Source: Enoplolaimus lenunculus (taxonomy: Eukaryota; Nematoda; Enoplea; Enoplida; Thoracostomopsidae). From it: DNA of 64,000 nucleotides. The position numbers and the translations under genes were made by a program. The stretch spans positions 80,838 to 144,837 of the forward strand of contig JASANG010000501.1 in the NCBI GenBank assembly GCA_030248215.1, written 5' to 3'. Below, piece by piece: positions 22,824-36,900 of this stretch. Numbering within the stretch: position 1 is the stretch's first letter; each line of letters begins with the position of its first letter. The notes beneath the pieces are model-generated. The model searched no databases. It was not told the origin of the DNA and was given only the letters and a program-made list of their open reading frames with translations.

Positions 22824-24591
22824 AACTATAACTTACTAAAAAGCACTTCGATTACGATAATACGCTAATTAATTAATTCCAAAATGCAATATTATAATAT
22901 GAAATAAAAGGCCCACGTTACTTTAACGGGCGTCCAGGTTTCTGGTGGGTCTATAAAAGAGTAGGTTTAGATTCTAGATTACATTTTTTGCTTAGGCTTA
23001 GGCTTAGGAATTCATTTTTGCAACGACTAGGCTTATGCTTAGGAATACGCTTAATCTACTGTTACACCACTTACAGTAACATTGCACAAATGAAAACCAC
23101 AACTGAATAGTACGCAACGCCTTCAGTAAAATAGGCGAAAAATTTATTTTTCACAAATAACTGTTACTTGTTTATAATTTCGATATTTGCATCCCGCATC
23201 GTTAAGACTAAAAAATGCGTTTCCGATGTTTTTGAAAAAAGTTGGAAACGGTAAACATGAATATTTGAATTGCGCTGACGCAAAGAAAAATAAGGTATGA
23301 AAACTTTTCACTATACATTATACAGCACGTTAATTACATGAACATGCGCCCTCCAAGCTTAGCCCTTCATGTCTGCCTGTTTCACAATAGACAAGTAGTC
23401 AATTTAACACTGCTTCACCGCTCATAGAGGTTATAACAAAAATTTAAACAATAATCTCATGCGGCATAAGTTTTTTCGACGACTCAAAAATGTAACAAAG
23501 GCGGATATTTCCTGATCGCAAAATATTTGAATAAAATTTGAAACATGTTTGCGTATATAATTAGAACAAAAGTTCCAGCCGATAACTACTGTTGTCATGT
23601 TTTAACGACTGTAATTCCGGTCCATGTATAAAACAAGGCCGGCACAGTAATACAAGTTCTAAAGATGAGTTTATTCCAATGGAAATCAAATCTTCGACGT
23701 GTCAGTAAATTTTAAAAATCTAAGGACACAAATCATCCTTAGCGATTTGGGATTAGACAATATTAAGCTCCGAATCACTCCCTTTCGGCAGCGAAATTTT
23801 TGATGCCGAAAGCCTGTGCTTTACAGCCACATCTGCTTTGTGCAGGTTTGAAGTAAAATATGCGCATGATCTGAACCGTCCGTCCAACACATACCTAGTT
23901 GGAAAACCTGTTGCTCGAACACATAAACATTAAGCCGTAAAGCACTCAAACAACGAATTCAAGACTTTTATTAAACAAGATATACCATACACACAGACAG
24001 ACTCTACACAGTACGTAATCTTGGTTTCAATCTCATTCAGTTCGATTCATACTGGAATACTTAGGAATATCTGGATTTCACTGGTATTGTTAACATATTC
24101 TGTATACGTGCATACGCTTAAATTTTTTAGTCACTGTAATTCATCTCTATGCGGGGTTCACGTTATAACTAGGGCAACCCGGAACACGTTTTGTCCCATG
24201 TTGATTTGACGTCAACATAAAAATTTGCGAACTAAATAGCGGGTAATACGACAAAATCTGAATGTCAATGATATTCGCAGACAATATTTGAGAATATCAT
24301 GATATTGCACTACAAGCAGTTAACGTCACATCAGGAGAGCTCACAAATTAAATGTTTCGAATTAGATACCATATCAACGTGTAGACAAAATGTTGCCCGC
24401 TATTGTAATAGGGACAAAACGTGTTCCAGGCTGCCCCAGTTACAACGTGAACCCCGTATTATTTCTTGATATTACGCGTCGCACTGGACGAAATGTTTCA
24501 AACTGACCAATCCAGAACCAACACCGAAACCAATTGTATACAAAAGACCACGAATTCGTATAGTAGAATTTCTAACGAAATCAACCCAAAT
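22824..24591. other. Region between Nup58 and the small ORF downstream of SF3B1
   Basis: Contains the family B MITE at 22910-23085, a TGTATAAAACAAGGCCGG end fragment of family A near 23625, and the long-inverted-repeat element at 24150-24456. No exon was supported. From 24592 down to about 24510 (minus strand) an ORF in the same frame as the small membrane ORF continues past its stop. Confidence 0.55.
24150..24456. mobile_element. Family K MITE with ~50-bp terminal inverted repeats
   Basis: The left end reads TGCGGGGTTCACGTTATAAC and the right end GTTACAACGTGAACCCCG. The inverted repeat continues inward to the ACACGTTTTGTCCC block about 50 bp in, and its inverse lies on the right side. A TA dinucleotide flanks both ends, so a TA target duplication is plausible (Tc1/mariner/pogo type). 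It contains one GAATATCATGATATT palindrome, linking it to 12490-12920. Confidence 0.75.
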
Positions 24592-24777
24592 TTACAAAAA
24601 TAGCGTTTTCCATGGTCGAATTACTTCTACATCTATCCGTATATTATCTGCGAAGAACACGAACAAAGGAATCAATACTATAAAACCGCACGGAAACCAT
24701 AATAAAAGTTTCATAAATTGTATCACACGATTGGCATTATCCGTTGTTTCACTTTTCTCGAACCCCAAACGCCTCAT
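24592..24777 (-). CDS. Small putative membrane protein, unassigned
   Basis: A 61-codon ORF with a charged N-terminus (MRRLGFEKSETTDNANR) followed by a hydrophobic segment of about 20 residues (LLLWFPCGFIVLIPLFVFF), an aqueous-looking DNIRIDVEVIRPW and a stop. It lies 218 bp downstream of the SF3B1 stop on the same strand. The same frame continues after the TAA with TIRIRGLLYTIGFGVGSG, a second hydrophobic glycine-rich segment. I considered VMA21 and MICOS10 as small two-helix proteins but neither matches well enough to name. It may be one exon of a spliced gene, or chance. Confidence 0.3.
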   Translation of the reverse strand: MRRLGFEKSETTDNANRVIQFMKLLLWFPCGFIVLIPLFVFFADNIRIDVEVIRPWKTLFL

Positions 24778-24995
24778 CTACTGATCTCTTTTCTTGCATG
24801 CTTCTCAAAGCGACCGTTGTCAAAAATACAAAGGGTGTTTTTAAGCCTTAAAACGTCAAAGAACGTTTTCACGATTCATTAGTGTTAAAGATATTTTCTT
24901 CTGCATTGTATTGTAATATATTATAGTTTTTTCTTCATTAGTCGGTTCAACACAAAGTGTATTTGTCTCGTAAGTTTTCCATCAATCATTACGTA

Positions 24996-27900
24996 CTAAA
25001 GCATATAATCAAGTTCGTGCCTCGCAAATGTATTTTTATCTTCATCAGCTACACGCGGAAATCCAGCGACTAACGCGTCTTGTCCGCCGATGTACAAGTT
25101 ATTGTAGACTTTCCAATATGGATCGCGTACCTTTCGTGCCGGATGAAACATGCCCTGTAATGCGAATGTAATTTTATGCAGTATGAAGTTGTAGTGCAAC
25201 TCTCAATGTGCATTAAACAAAAATCCAAAGCGGTAACAAAGAAGCTAAGACGCTAACACAGTAGCCCTATTATATTCATCCAGTGCCCTAATGTAGAATC
25301 AAAGAAAAAAATTATGATAATTTCAATTAGACATTTTCCAAGTCAGCATACATTATAATGTGTCCAGTGAACAACATTTACACAGTCGACGGTATCACAT
25401 CACACTATTTTACACACACTAATGCCTGAACAAACAAACAAACAAACAAACCAACAAACAAACAAACAAACAAACAAACAAACAAACAAACAAACAAACG
25501 GCCACAAACCAATTAAATAAACATACATACATGATGCATACAACATGTGTACTTACCTGTAAACAATACTGCAACACACGATTAGGACCAAGAGAGACGC
25601 GCATGCCTTCACAGCAGAAAATAAATCCTTGAATGACGTGCGGTGACGTTTCAAATATGTTCGGCCAAACGTAATTTAACAAATGGATGAGTGCATCATC
25701 GCATGCGAACCCTTGAACACCAAGTGCCATATGACCGACAGCGTTCATTGCTATTTGGCGATGAACTAAGTCTCTAAAACAAAAAATAAACATAATGATA
25801 TGCGAGATTTGAAGCAAAAATATCTTCTAGCAGTTTCAACAGCAATCGTCCGTCTAAATAAACCCTTAAACTACCTAAAAATGGCGTTCAGAAGCGCTCG
25901 TGATCGTTCACACACTATCACTTCTCCAAGGTGATAAGAAGCTTCATCATAACGCAAAATATACGGCAATTGTTATAGGTACACTCGGCCAGGGATGGGT
26001 CGGTTATTGATTTTACGGATACCGGATTCAGGTAGTAAATTCTTACAGGAACCGGAACCAAACGTTAATTGGATATGTAGCATCTAAATTTGTGCACTGT
26101 TGTTAGTATTTGCGTCGTGCGAAAGTTTTCGTTTACTATATCAAAACAAATTTTTAGCTTGGATTTTTCATTAAATGACTTGCCAGTAAATTCAGTCGCA
26201 GCAAAATGTCAAGTGTTTGCAAGCCTGAAAACCAATTTAATGTTACCCCAAATTCGGTTTCCGGTAGGTTTATACCGCCTACAGAGTATGATTTTTGCCG
26301 GATATTAAACTGGAACCATAATAATATTGGTCTCAAAACGCACCGACGACGTGGTCTGTATAAAACGGGACTTTGCCAAGATAGCCCCGTAAACCAATGT
26401 TACATTAACAAGCGGTACATTTTGTACAATATATTTCTGATGTTTCAATGCGTTTACTTTAAAATGCACAAAATTGTTTTCATTCCAACACTGGAGACAA
26501 AACAAGCAGCTTCATTAACAGCAATTAATTTGCATCAGAAATACAACACAATGCTGTATAAATTCTGAAGTTGCACATGGTTTGTAATCATAAGCTGCTA
26601 CATTATATATTTTAAGTCTAGTATATTTTACGTGCCACGTTATCATAACCAAACGGCCTGCTACCCTTAAGGTTCGACCAGAACCTATGCGCAAACCGGA
26701 AACAGAAAGTGTCGAACCGGAACTTTCCTTAACGTCAACGAAATTTTATTGACATCTAATAATTGACCGTCCAGTTCCTGTTCTCCGATGCACTACCCAG
26801 CTAATTCAGCTTCCTCAAATTCATTCCCCATCAAATCTCTTTCATTCACTTCCCCCACTCCCCCGACTAAGCCAACCCGCCCGACTATACCTCTCCATCA
26901 GCGCGTCTTCCAGCAACGGTGTCACGGCATAAATGTAATCTTTGCCCATTTCGCCAATATACTCAAACATAAAACTCAACGCTTTCAGGACACCGTTCTG
27001 AACATTCAACTCGGGAACACGATACTCGTTCATCAAACCGGGCAGCACGGTGAACGGCGAGCACGTTTCGGCGACGATTGCAATCGCAACCGTTGTACAC
27101 ACGCGATTTTGACGCTCTTGTACTTTGAGATTGTTCAACAGCGTTGCGAGTACGTCATGAGGCCTGAAAACGCAAGCCATATGTTATGTATACACATAGA
27201 AATATAGATTTTGTGGTGCGATCAACTATAGACAGCTCCAGGTATCATGTATTTATGGATTTAAGAATTTTATATCTTGGATTTTTCATTCCATCTTAGT
27301 GTCCACTCTTGACAGACTATTGGCACAGGGGACGCTGCCACGCAATCTTATATTGGATAGTCAATTAATTGGGATCGGCAAAGTTCTAGGTTAGTCTTAG
27401 CTCAAGTTTATCGTTTGCAGGCAATGTATATCAGGGTGCAACCAGAATTCCGGCAAATTTTTAACGGAATTAAAAATTCCGGTATTAAATTTTGGTCAAT
27501 GGAAATTAAGATATTTTGCTAAAAAATGACGATAAAAATCAAGTAGATTTCATTCGTACAGTTGTCACCGGTAAATGGTAATTCCGGTTGCACCCTGATC
27601 CCAGGTCATCTTTAAGAGTGGCGCTGTAGTTGTCGCGAGGCGCAGTCCGTCACCATGCAGTATACGATGCCCAAAGTGACAGAAGGTACCCAAGACAAAA
27701 GTACAGTGGCGGACGGCGCCGGACGTCAACAAAAATATAGCGCAACCCTCATACTTACAACCCCACGATTATACTCATAATTCTGCCAATAACTGTTATC
27801 CTTTATCCCTATTTTACAAACAAAATTAGTCTCTAATCCACGTCACATGCTACACTGAAAGACACACGCACACACATAAACACACTTACCCAATTGCTTT

Positions 27901-30900
27901 TGCAATATAACCGAAAGTGTTGACTGCAGCGCGTCTGATTGCTTTCTTGTGTGCTTTCAACAATTCTAGCAACTCAAAACAAATTCGCATCCATTCACGT
28001 GCAGAAACGTACTCGCTGCCAACGTCCGCAATCCGACCCACCAAATCGATACAGTTTTCTTGAACCTTTTCATGACTAAAAGCAAACGACCAGGAAACAT
28101 TAAAATACAAGCCGGTAAACCAAAAGCAGATAGACATGCATGTACATAAAATTCTAAATGATTTAGCAATTCCGCCAATAATGGACTGCCGTTCACGACC
28201 CAATCTATATTATTTTTTGCCCACCAGAATACCACTAGCACCAAAGGCACCAAAGTTGTTTCATAGTTGACAACTGAACCGCCGTCTTAAAGTCACTCAG
28301 TAATTGTTTTTGCAACCAAACTGAAATTCTAAATTACTGAAAATTCACTTGCCACACCTTCTCTTTCCACCCACACATCCAGCTTCCAGAAAATGCGTCT
28401 GAACTCACCGATTTTTCAATATCGGCGTCAGCCTGGGCAACAAATCTTTGATCGGTGGTGTCATTTTGGTGACTCCGATCACGTTTACAATCGCTTTCAA
28501 TGCGCCCAGTATTGACCCCAACACTTCTGGATACTCCTCGCCGAGGTATTCGTACAGTACAACACCCAAATGACCCATCAGTTTTTCTTCTTGACACGTC
28601 GACATCACCGTTGCGATCCGGGCGATCAGGTCGGCGGCTTGTTGCCGAACTTTAGCTGCTTTGTTGTTCAATCGCCATAGGATTGTGCCACAAATTTGCG
28701 GCAGATACGGTTTGACACGGGTATTTAATGCGTTCACAATTGTTCCAAAACCGTTCAGCATTACAGCGTCCTGCAAAGGGCAAGACAAAGGAATATAAGT
28801 ATTATTTGCTACGAGTCTCAAGGCAATCATGAAAATTTACCAAGGCTTAATGGACCACGTCGACCAATTTGAAAACAACTTCCTATCAATGTTGCGTTAG
28901 GACAGTCACTTCTACATGACAAATACATTAGTGTTCGGAAAAATGTACGTACGTCCTGTTGGATACACACAATGTTTTCAAATAGGATTAAGCTTTCGTA
29001 ATGTCATTGCCTGCTGGGAATCAAGGATGGACGGTCTCGGTCAAAAATCGAGACCGAGACTTTTGGTCTCGGTCAATTTTTTAAAGTCACCAAAAATAAA
29101 GATTTTTCTAGCAAACATTTTTAATATTTAAAAGACGTTGCACACATACCCATACCTAAATTAAAGCATAAACCAAAGTCTAAGCCAACCATATCATAAT
29201 GTGGTACAAGATTATGTTGAGGTAACTTAAGACTTCATTAATGCAGTCATAGTGTTGAACTGAACAAGTACCGAATTGTTAATAGTTCTCACATATACAT
29301 TTGGTCCAAAATATGAGAAAAACATTGCTGCGTCTTTTCATGGGCTCAAATTAGCTCAGCTAATTGCAATTTTATATCGCTTTTTCACCTCTGGTCTCGA
29401 TTTTCGAACCACCGAGATTCAAAAAAGTGAAACCGAGACCAGTCAAATCCCGAGACTTGTCCAAATCACCCATCCCTGATGGGAATTAACGTTCCAATTT
29501 CACACCCTATATTCTCGTGCCATCCTACCTCCATTTCTTGCTCAGCCACCGAATTCGTAGCTTTTTCAGCCAAACTTCGCTTAACCCTTTAACTCTACCA
29601 CTTACCTCCGTGGTCTGCTCTTGAAACGCGTACAGTATTCCGTCGATCAACTGTTCTTCCAGTCGTGCGTCCACATCAGCGCTTCCCAAATTGCCCATTA
29701 TTTTTTCGATCGTTTCCATCACCATTTTTCGATACTGCTCATTTTCGTCTTTCAAATCATCAACCACGCGCGTTATAATTTCCGACGAACCAACTTTGTT
29801 CGCAATTTCAACTGTGGTATCGACGAGCTAAAACCGTAAGAAATACAGAGGCCGATCAAATTGAAAGCAAAATAAGACAATAAATTTGTTTGAAAATTAT
29901 TTTTTCCAAAAATTTTTTAACTAAAATGTAAATTTTTTTATTGCGGCGTAACACCTTTTTAGCATTCTTAAGTTTCCAAAACCACTGTTCTATAATTGGA
30001 AAACGTTGTGCAAATGCACGCAAACTAAATTTTCACTTACCTGTCGATAATTGCGTCGATCAAGGGCCATTCTATGATTCCAAAAATGTTTGAAATAATG
30101 CGGCAAAATTTCATCTTTGATGTATCCGGCTTCAACGCCGTCAGTCGCACAACACTGTTTTACTACCTGAAAACCAAGAATAAAACTGTTTCTAAAAAAC
30201 CTGTTGACAAAATCTTACGTATATTCTGTGCCTACCTTATCTATTATTTTAAACGTGCGATACTCCTGAAATGTTCAAGTGTTTTAGCTCTACGTGTTGG
30301 TGTCATGACATCAGGGTTTTTTCAAAATTCGGCGTGGATGTTTTGTTGGGTTTTTTTTAATTTCAGTGGGGGTTTTAAATAAAATGGGTTTTTCAAAGAC
30401 GTTCGAAAAAACATATAATTACGTATGTATTATATATACATACATGTATCTACGTATAAGTTTACAAATACGTATACATATAAAACATACGCATTGAAAT
30501 GAGTCATAGCTGCAGTGCTAAGTGAAATAGTGGCATATGTACGTTGTCAGTAGTTTAGCAAACGGAATAGTGTTTTGAAACAATGGCTATATTTGTGACT
30601 GCCCATTATACCCATCCGGCCGGCTGAAAACTTGCTGGTAACTTTCCGATAGGGCCAGGGCCCACTTTTAAGACCCATTTCCGCTACAGCATATTATGCA
30701 CTGAGCCACTATTTACAAACTGCGTACTAGCAAATTGACATTATTATTATATATTTCTTCAGCAGTACAAAATCTTCACAAGACATGATACCCGCTCGCA
30801 ATATAGCGTTAAGCTCTTATAGCAAAGTGGTGATGACAAAAGTGTCCAAGCTTTCAATCCTAGCTTGAACGAAGGTGCGAAAATATTTCATTTGTCTCAG

Positions 30901-33900
30901 TTTGTATTTTTGATTTAAGTTTAAGTATTAGGTAAAATAGTTTTCTGTGAAAAATACTTGGAACACTTGGAAGGACTGGTGGGTTTCTAGCGGGTTTGTT
31001 TGAATTTCGAGGGTTTTTTTAAACAAAGTGGGTGAAAACCCTTATTTCACCCAAAAAAACCCGTGCATGACATACACCTTGCTAAAAGCCGACTTATATT
31101 TCAAAGATGAAACTGGACTATTAACCAGGTCATATATTCGGCCACACTCTGCTAGATATAACCACCGAATAAAACGTAGTTGGAAGCAAAAATATTGGAA
31201 ATTCCAGCGCCATTCAGCCCATCAAATTAGGTATTCATAACCAAACATTGCCAACAGACTATCCTCGTAAACCGTGCCCAGCAACACCTTACTTACTTTA
31301 AGTACGATTTTCTTCATTTCTTCATCGGGCGATTGAAATTCACGAATCAAAATCAACATCACTTCACGCGTATAGTAGCTCGCGTACTCGGCATCCATCA
31401 ACGGAATCAAATAGCCAATCGCTTTCAGAAACGCCGCAAGACCCTACACGAATAATGCTAATAATAATAAAAATAAACGAAATATATAGCTTCTAGCAGC
31501 GAGAAAAAGAATGTTTTAGTACCGAAATCTGTATATAGCACTCAGGGCGGCACCGTACTTTTGATGACATATGGCGCCGCGCGTCATGTCCGGTGACGTA
31601 CGGCGCGCCGTACGATACGTATAATGCAAACCTTATTACCAATTCACGTTAAACAATTTTTGAAACTTGGACAAAATAAACATACGTAACTAAATTGTGT
31701 ATACCAACTACTTGACAACACAATGGGCGTAGGAAGCTAAATATGTTTACCTTGCCACGATGGGATTTGATGCCTTTCCACAACGGTTTCAACACAGAGT
31801 CGAACGATTCAATACCGTACGGTGTGGCGGCTTCCGCTAGCGCCGCAATCGCCAACGCCGTGATCGTGCGCACTTTTTGTTGTTCATCAACCAAACCTAA
31901 AAAATTAAACACGCCGTCATAGATTGGACCAGGCTCGGTGTCTCGGTTTCAACTCTCAAGAAGTATATAACTCAATCTCATTGTGTTTGTTCTCGGCCTC
32001 TGTTTAAATCGAGACCGACAAATTCATGCCTCGCATGAAAATCCCATATCTTCCACTATCCTACACAGGATTTGAGATTCGTTGACGTGAAACTCGTATC
32101 GATAACAATGTCAACAAAAGCTACCATTTCTGCAATAGGAAAACATAATCATCGTGGCAACGAAATTCAAAAATTTTGAAACTGAATTATTCGCACAATT
32201 ATTATCCACCATAAATCGTACGTATATATAGTTTTATATACATCTTACAACTTCGATTTCAGTGTATCTCTTTTTTAAAAATCTTTCCGACATCCAGAGA
32301 CTTGCATATTTACAAGATATATTTACAAATGCTAAAAACTCAGCGGTTATTCCGTGCTCTGATAAACTTGACTCTTCTCATAACTACTGCCACTTTCAGC
32401 AATAGTTCAGAAGGTGTCCTAAGTTTTATTATCATCATTGCACAAAAAATACGTTATTCCATTATCTACGAATTTACTCTTACTATGAAGACTCAAATCT
32501 TTTATGAGATAAGTGTTCATACAACTGTATAATAATGTATAATATGCATACGTACGTATATAGTGCGACGACAAATATAACCTAAATTTTCGAAAATAAC
32601 TGCTATACCTGCATGGAAACACTTTATATGTATGTATATCATACGAAATTGCTAAACTCTTCAGTACCATGCGTATATGTAGGTGTATGTCAAGACGGTT
32701 AAAAACTGAGTCCAAGCACTACAACCCGAGACTAAATCTCTTGGCCCGAATACGTACGTAATTTAGAGCTGTCACTGGAAAAAATATTACACCTTACTAA
32801 ATTGAAATATTCAATCACATTTCTAAACAGTACGTATATAATATATAAAAATTGAAAAGAAAATTATGTGTGGCTATAGCGTGCTCTGATAAATATGACT
32901 CTTCTCATAACTACTGCGCTTTGAGCAATAATTCAGAGGTGTCCTAAGGTTTAGTATCATCATTGCACAGCCCAAAATTGTATATGTACGTACGTACACG
33001 CATTTTGTAATACAAGCAGTATCGAACTATCAGAGAATGACTTCAACAAGATACCAAAAATTACGCGAAACAAACATTAAACGCTACGACTAGTGCATTA
33101 CGTCATTGTTTGGATTTTTAATTTCACTTTAGATGGAAAACGTAACTGTCTTGACTTGGTCGAGAATATCTACAGTCGCAGCATGTCTAGCATTACAACA
33201 TATTATAAAAGCAGTTTTAACTACTGGCTTCTCTACAGCGGGGGGGGGGGGGGTTCAAAATTTTCATTCCCCCCCCCCGGCGAAAATTTTGCCGCCACCC
33301 AGCAAAGGCCCCACCGGCGAATTTTCGGTCGCCACCCAGCAAATTTTGCTGGGGGGCCCCAGGACTTTTCTAGGCCAAAAATTTTCAATGTTAAAACGTA
33401 AAAACCTGGACTTCTTTTGAGGCGGACATTCGGCAAAATATGATTTTATATTACGCTGAGTACTCAATTTTTAATAGCGTTACAAATACCCGTAGTAACT
33501 AATACAATTCAATAATGAACTGAAAAAAGCACAATTATATAAAGACCATTTCAGGGCATACAGCATTCGAAAGTACCTTGAAGCAGCAAGTTCAACCCGC
33601 CTGAGCGTTATGATAAACTGAAGCTGTGACTAATATACAAAATATATATTAATCACAGTTTCAATTATAAATTATCTATATTTTATATAATTGTGCTTCT
33701 TTCAACTTCTGGTTAAGTTGTCAGTATATACGTAATATTAGTTAAAATTATTGTTATTAGCGTTTGCGAGAAATTTTTGTCATGTTGAGCGGTGAGTAAT
33801 CTTAAGTTGAGTTGGAAACACGGTCTAGAATGAAAAAAATGGTCCAAAAAGTCGGTTTGCAAAATTTTAAGCGTGCCCTCCAGGACCCCCCAGATCACCT

Positions 33901-36900
33901 GGGGGGCCCCCCAGGAAAATCAGCTGCCCCCCAGGAAACTCATGGGCCCCCTTTAGGAATCGCCCCCCGGCGGAAATTTTCAAGCTGTTGAGAAGCCAGA
34001 TCTATATAATGTAATTGCACAAAACATTATACGTATATACCAAAAATGTAAAATTTAAGACATAAGCACAAAGGCGTAGAAACCTTTGGAATACAATATA
34101 GACCGGAGCCGGAAACTTCAACATCTAGCTCAAACGAACTTAACTCCACTAATTTGAGTACAAACTGCAATCTATAACAATCCATTTTGCGCAGTGTGCA
34201 ACCGGAACCGCAATTTCAAAAATACCAGAAACGGAAAAAGAACTGGAAAATAAAAAATACATGCCACCGGAAAATTCATTTTAATTTGCTTTTTCGCAAT
34301 GTCATTGGTGAAATAACCTAGTTGGAGATAGATATTCACTTTATCTGCTGTATTTTAGATTTTCATAAAGCAAGGAAGCGAAATCTACCTTCGATGGTTA
34401 CTAATGAAATCTATTTAATTTGTGTCGTCATTTTTTAATAAAATACGCATTAGTTAAATAAAGACCCACGGGCAGCTCTATGCTCTCGGCCTTCGGCCGC
34501 GGTCAGTTGGAACAGACCTCGGTGTCTTTAGCTAATACCTTTTAACTGCCTTGAGGCCCTCGGACGATACGGCCCTTCGTCGAAACTAATCCCCGGTCAA
34601 AAATTTAGAACTATAAACAAGTTTATGTTCATATGAGAGTATGGGATTGTGTTTTACACGACATTAGTTTTTTATTGTGACAATATTCAAACGAGGAAAA
34701 ATGAAAGAAATATCTATATGGTGGGGGCTGTGACAAAGTCCAACCGTCAGAAGTAGCAAATGTAGACCTCATACTAAGTCAGAGATCTTGGTGGTTAACT
34801 CATCATTCGGTTGACGAATGCGTATCTCCGCTATGCGAAATCGAGAGCCTCTGAGTATCAGAAGCAACTAATTCATGCACGTGCGTAGCCAGGTGTGCTT
34901 TCTTACGTGTATGTAAGCCAATACCAAAACTCAAAACTAAATCAACTAAATTTTATAATTGCATTATAATTTATACAAATAGTTTTGCGAGTGACTCACC
35001 GCCTTCGATGATTTCGACCAACGCCCGTAAATGCGGCAGGATAGCACAGCCCATCAGAATTGAAATTTGTTGAACAATTTTGATACCAGTATGTCGTGCT
35101 TGCCAAGATTTTTTCGATTTACACACCGCTTTTAAAAACGGTAGCAATGCTGGAATGCCAAGTGCAGATGCGACCACTGCAAACGCACGCGCAGTTGTAT
35201 TGCGAACGTACCTATAAAGTTAGAGCAAACTGCAATTCAACATAATATATGCGGTAGCCCCTGCCACCGTCGAGTGCTTGATATTTGAGGGTGTAAACAG
35301 AACACCAGAACCCAAATTTATATTGCACATACCTTGTCAACAACCAACTTTGCTTAACATATTTGAGATGAAAAACTTTCAACAAATCCCGGTTAAGTAC
35401 CTATATAGCAGGGTGCAACCGGAATTCCGGTTTCGGCATTTTTTCACCTTCCGGTTCCGGTAAATTTTCACCGGATTTAAAAATTCCGGTGTTATAATTT
35501 GGCCGTTTTCTTAACTTTGCTAATTTTAAGAATCTCTTTTGAAAGCCACTTGTACTCCGAATATAAGCCATTGATGGTGGATTTCACTTCAGTCGACGAC
35601 GAAAATCTAAAATACAACAAATAAAATACCTATGTTCGACTAAGGTTGCTTCACAAATAACAGAGCAAAAAATACGATTAAAATGAAATTTTTGGTGAAA
35701 TACAGTTTTCACTTTCCGGTTCCGGTAAAATTTTCAAATTCCGGTTCCGGTTATGTGTAATTCCGGTTGCACCCTGCTATATAGCTAACACAAAAGACAA
35801 ATTAAAAAATAGCCGGTTATCTAAGCACTCAGATTCCGCTTCTAACCAACAAACGCCATAAATATCCAATTTCTGTCTTGACCAAAGAAAGATATCATGC
35901 ATACTCATCGATATTATCAATATCAGGCCGCATAGTTGAAATCATAGTCGCAAGACCGGCGGCTTTTGCCAAATTGCTAATAATTTCTCGGCCTTCGACA
36001 CGTGCATAATAGTCTTCGTCGATTAGCAATGGTTCAATCACCACCAGGATCTGAAAAAGGATTCTGGTAACATAGATTACAACACAATTTGAATGAGGTA
36101 TATCTTAAGTTATTGACCACGGTGCTAATCATACCAGTTAGTTGTGCTGATTTCCTGACCTTCACTCGCCGACAATGTTCGTTCCTAGCTTTACAAAAAA
36201 TATAAATTAAGAAATGAAATTTTACCACATGGGAAGAGCACCGCACCTTCATCTAAAGAAAAACAAAAAAACCTAATCAGTCGCTTACTTTATGAACATA
36301 CGGTCGAACTAAATCGTCTAGTTTGTACAATACACGATCGATAACTTTGACCAATAAATGTCGTTCTTGATCTTCAAGGGTCGGTGACATCAAAAGCGGT
36401 AAAATTTGATTGAACAATGGACCCGCGCCCAGCTCACGTGCTTTATCAGTGATATGACGTAACGCTGACTAAAAATGGTTTACACAAACTGAAATTATAT
36501 ATTTAGGTAATGCTGCCTGTTTGTATTACATTATGGAGCAAAATTCAATATTTTTGCGTGTAACATTTACCTCCACCCATGAACGATTTGTTTTTGTGCA
36601 AAAATCTGTGCGAAAACGCAGCATTTTCTCACTAACATCAACACACTGAGTTTTATTTTATCTGAGCCTAGCTCTAGGATATTTGCCTCAATTTCATTTA
36701 TCGAGAACAGATCTCTCAAGGAGTTTGGGCACATACAATCAAAAATTTGAAAACCAAAACCCCGCCGCCAACCAATGTCAGGATAGGATGCCTGAATGCG
36801 GCAGGGCTCTAACAAGAGCTAAACTTTATCGGATACGAACAGGAATTAAATTGTTTACGAACAGTTTCTCACAATGCCGCAAATACGTATTTCGGTTAAA

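Noticed and set aside
24592-24777. Naming the small ORF VMA21 or MICOS10
   Set aside because: One hydrophobic helix and a glycine-rich segment are too little; characteristic residues of either family were not found.
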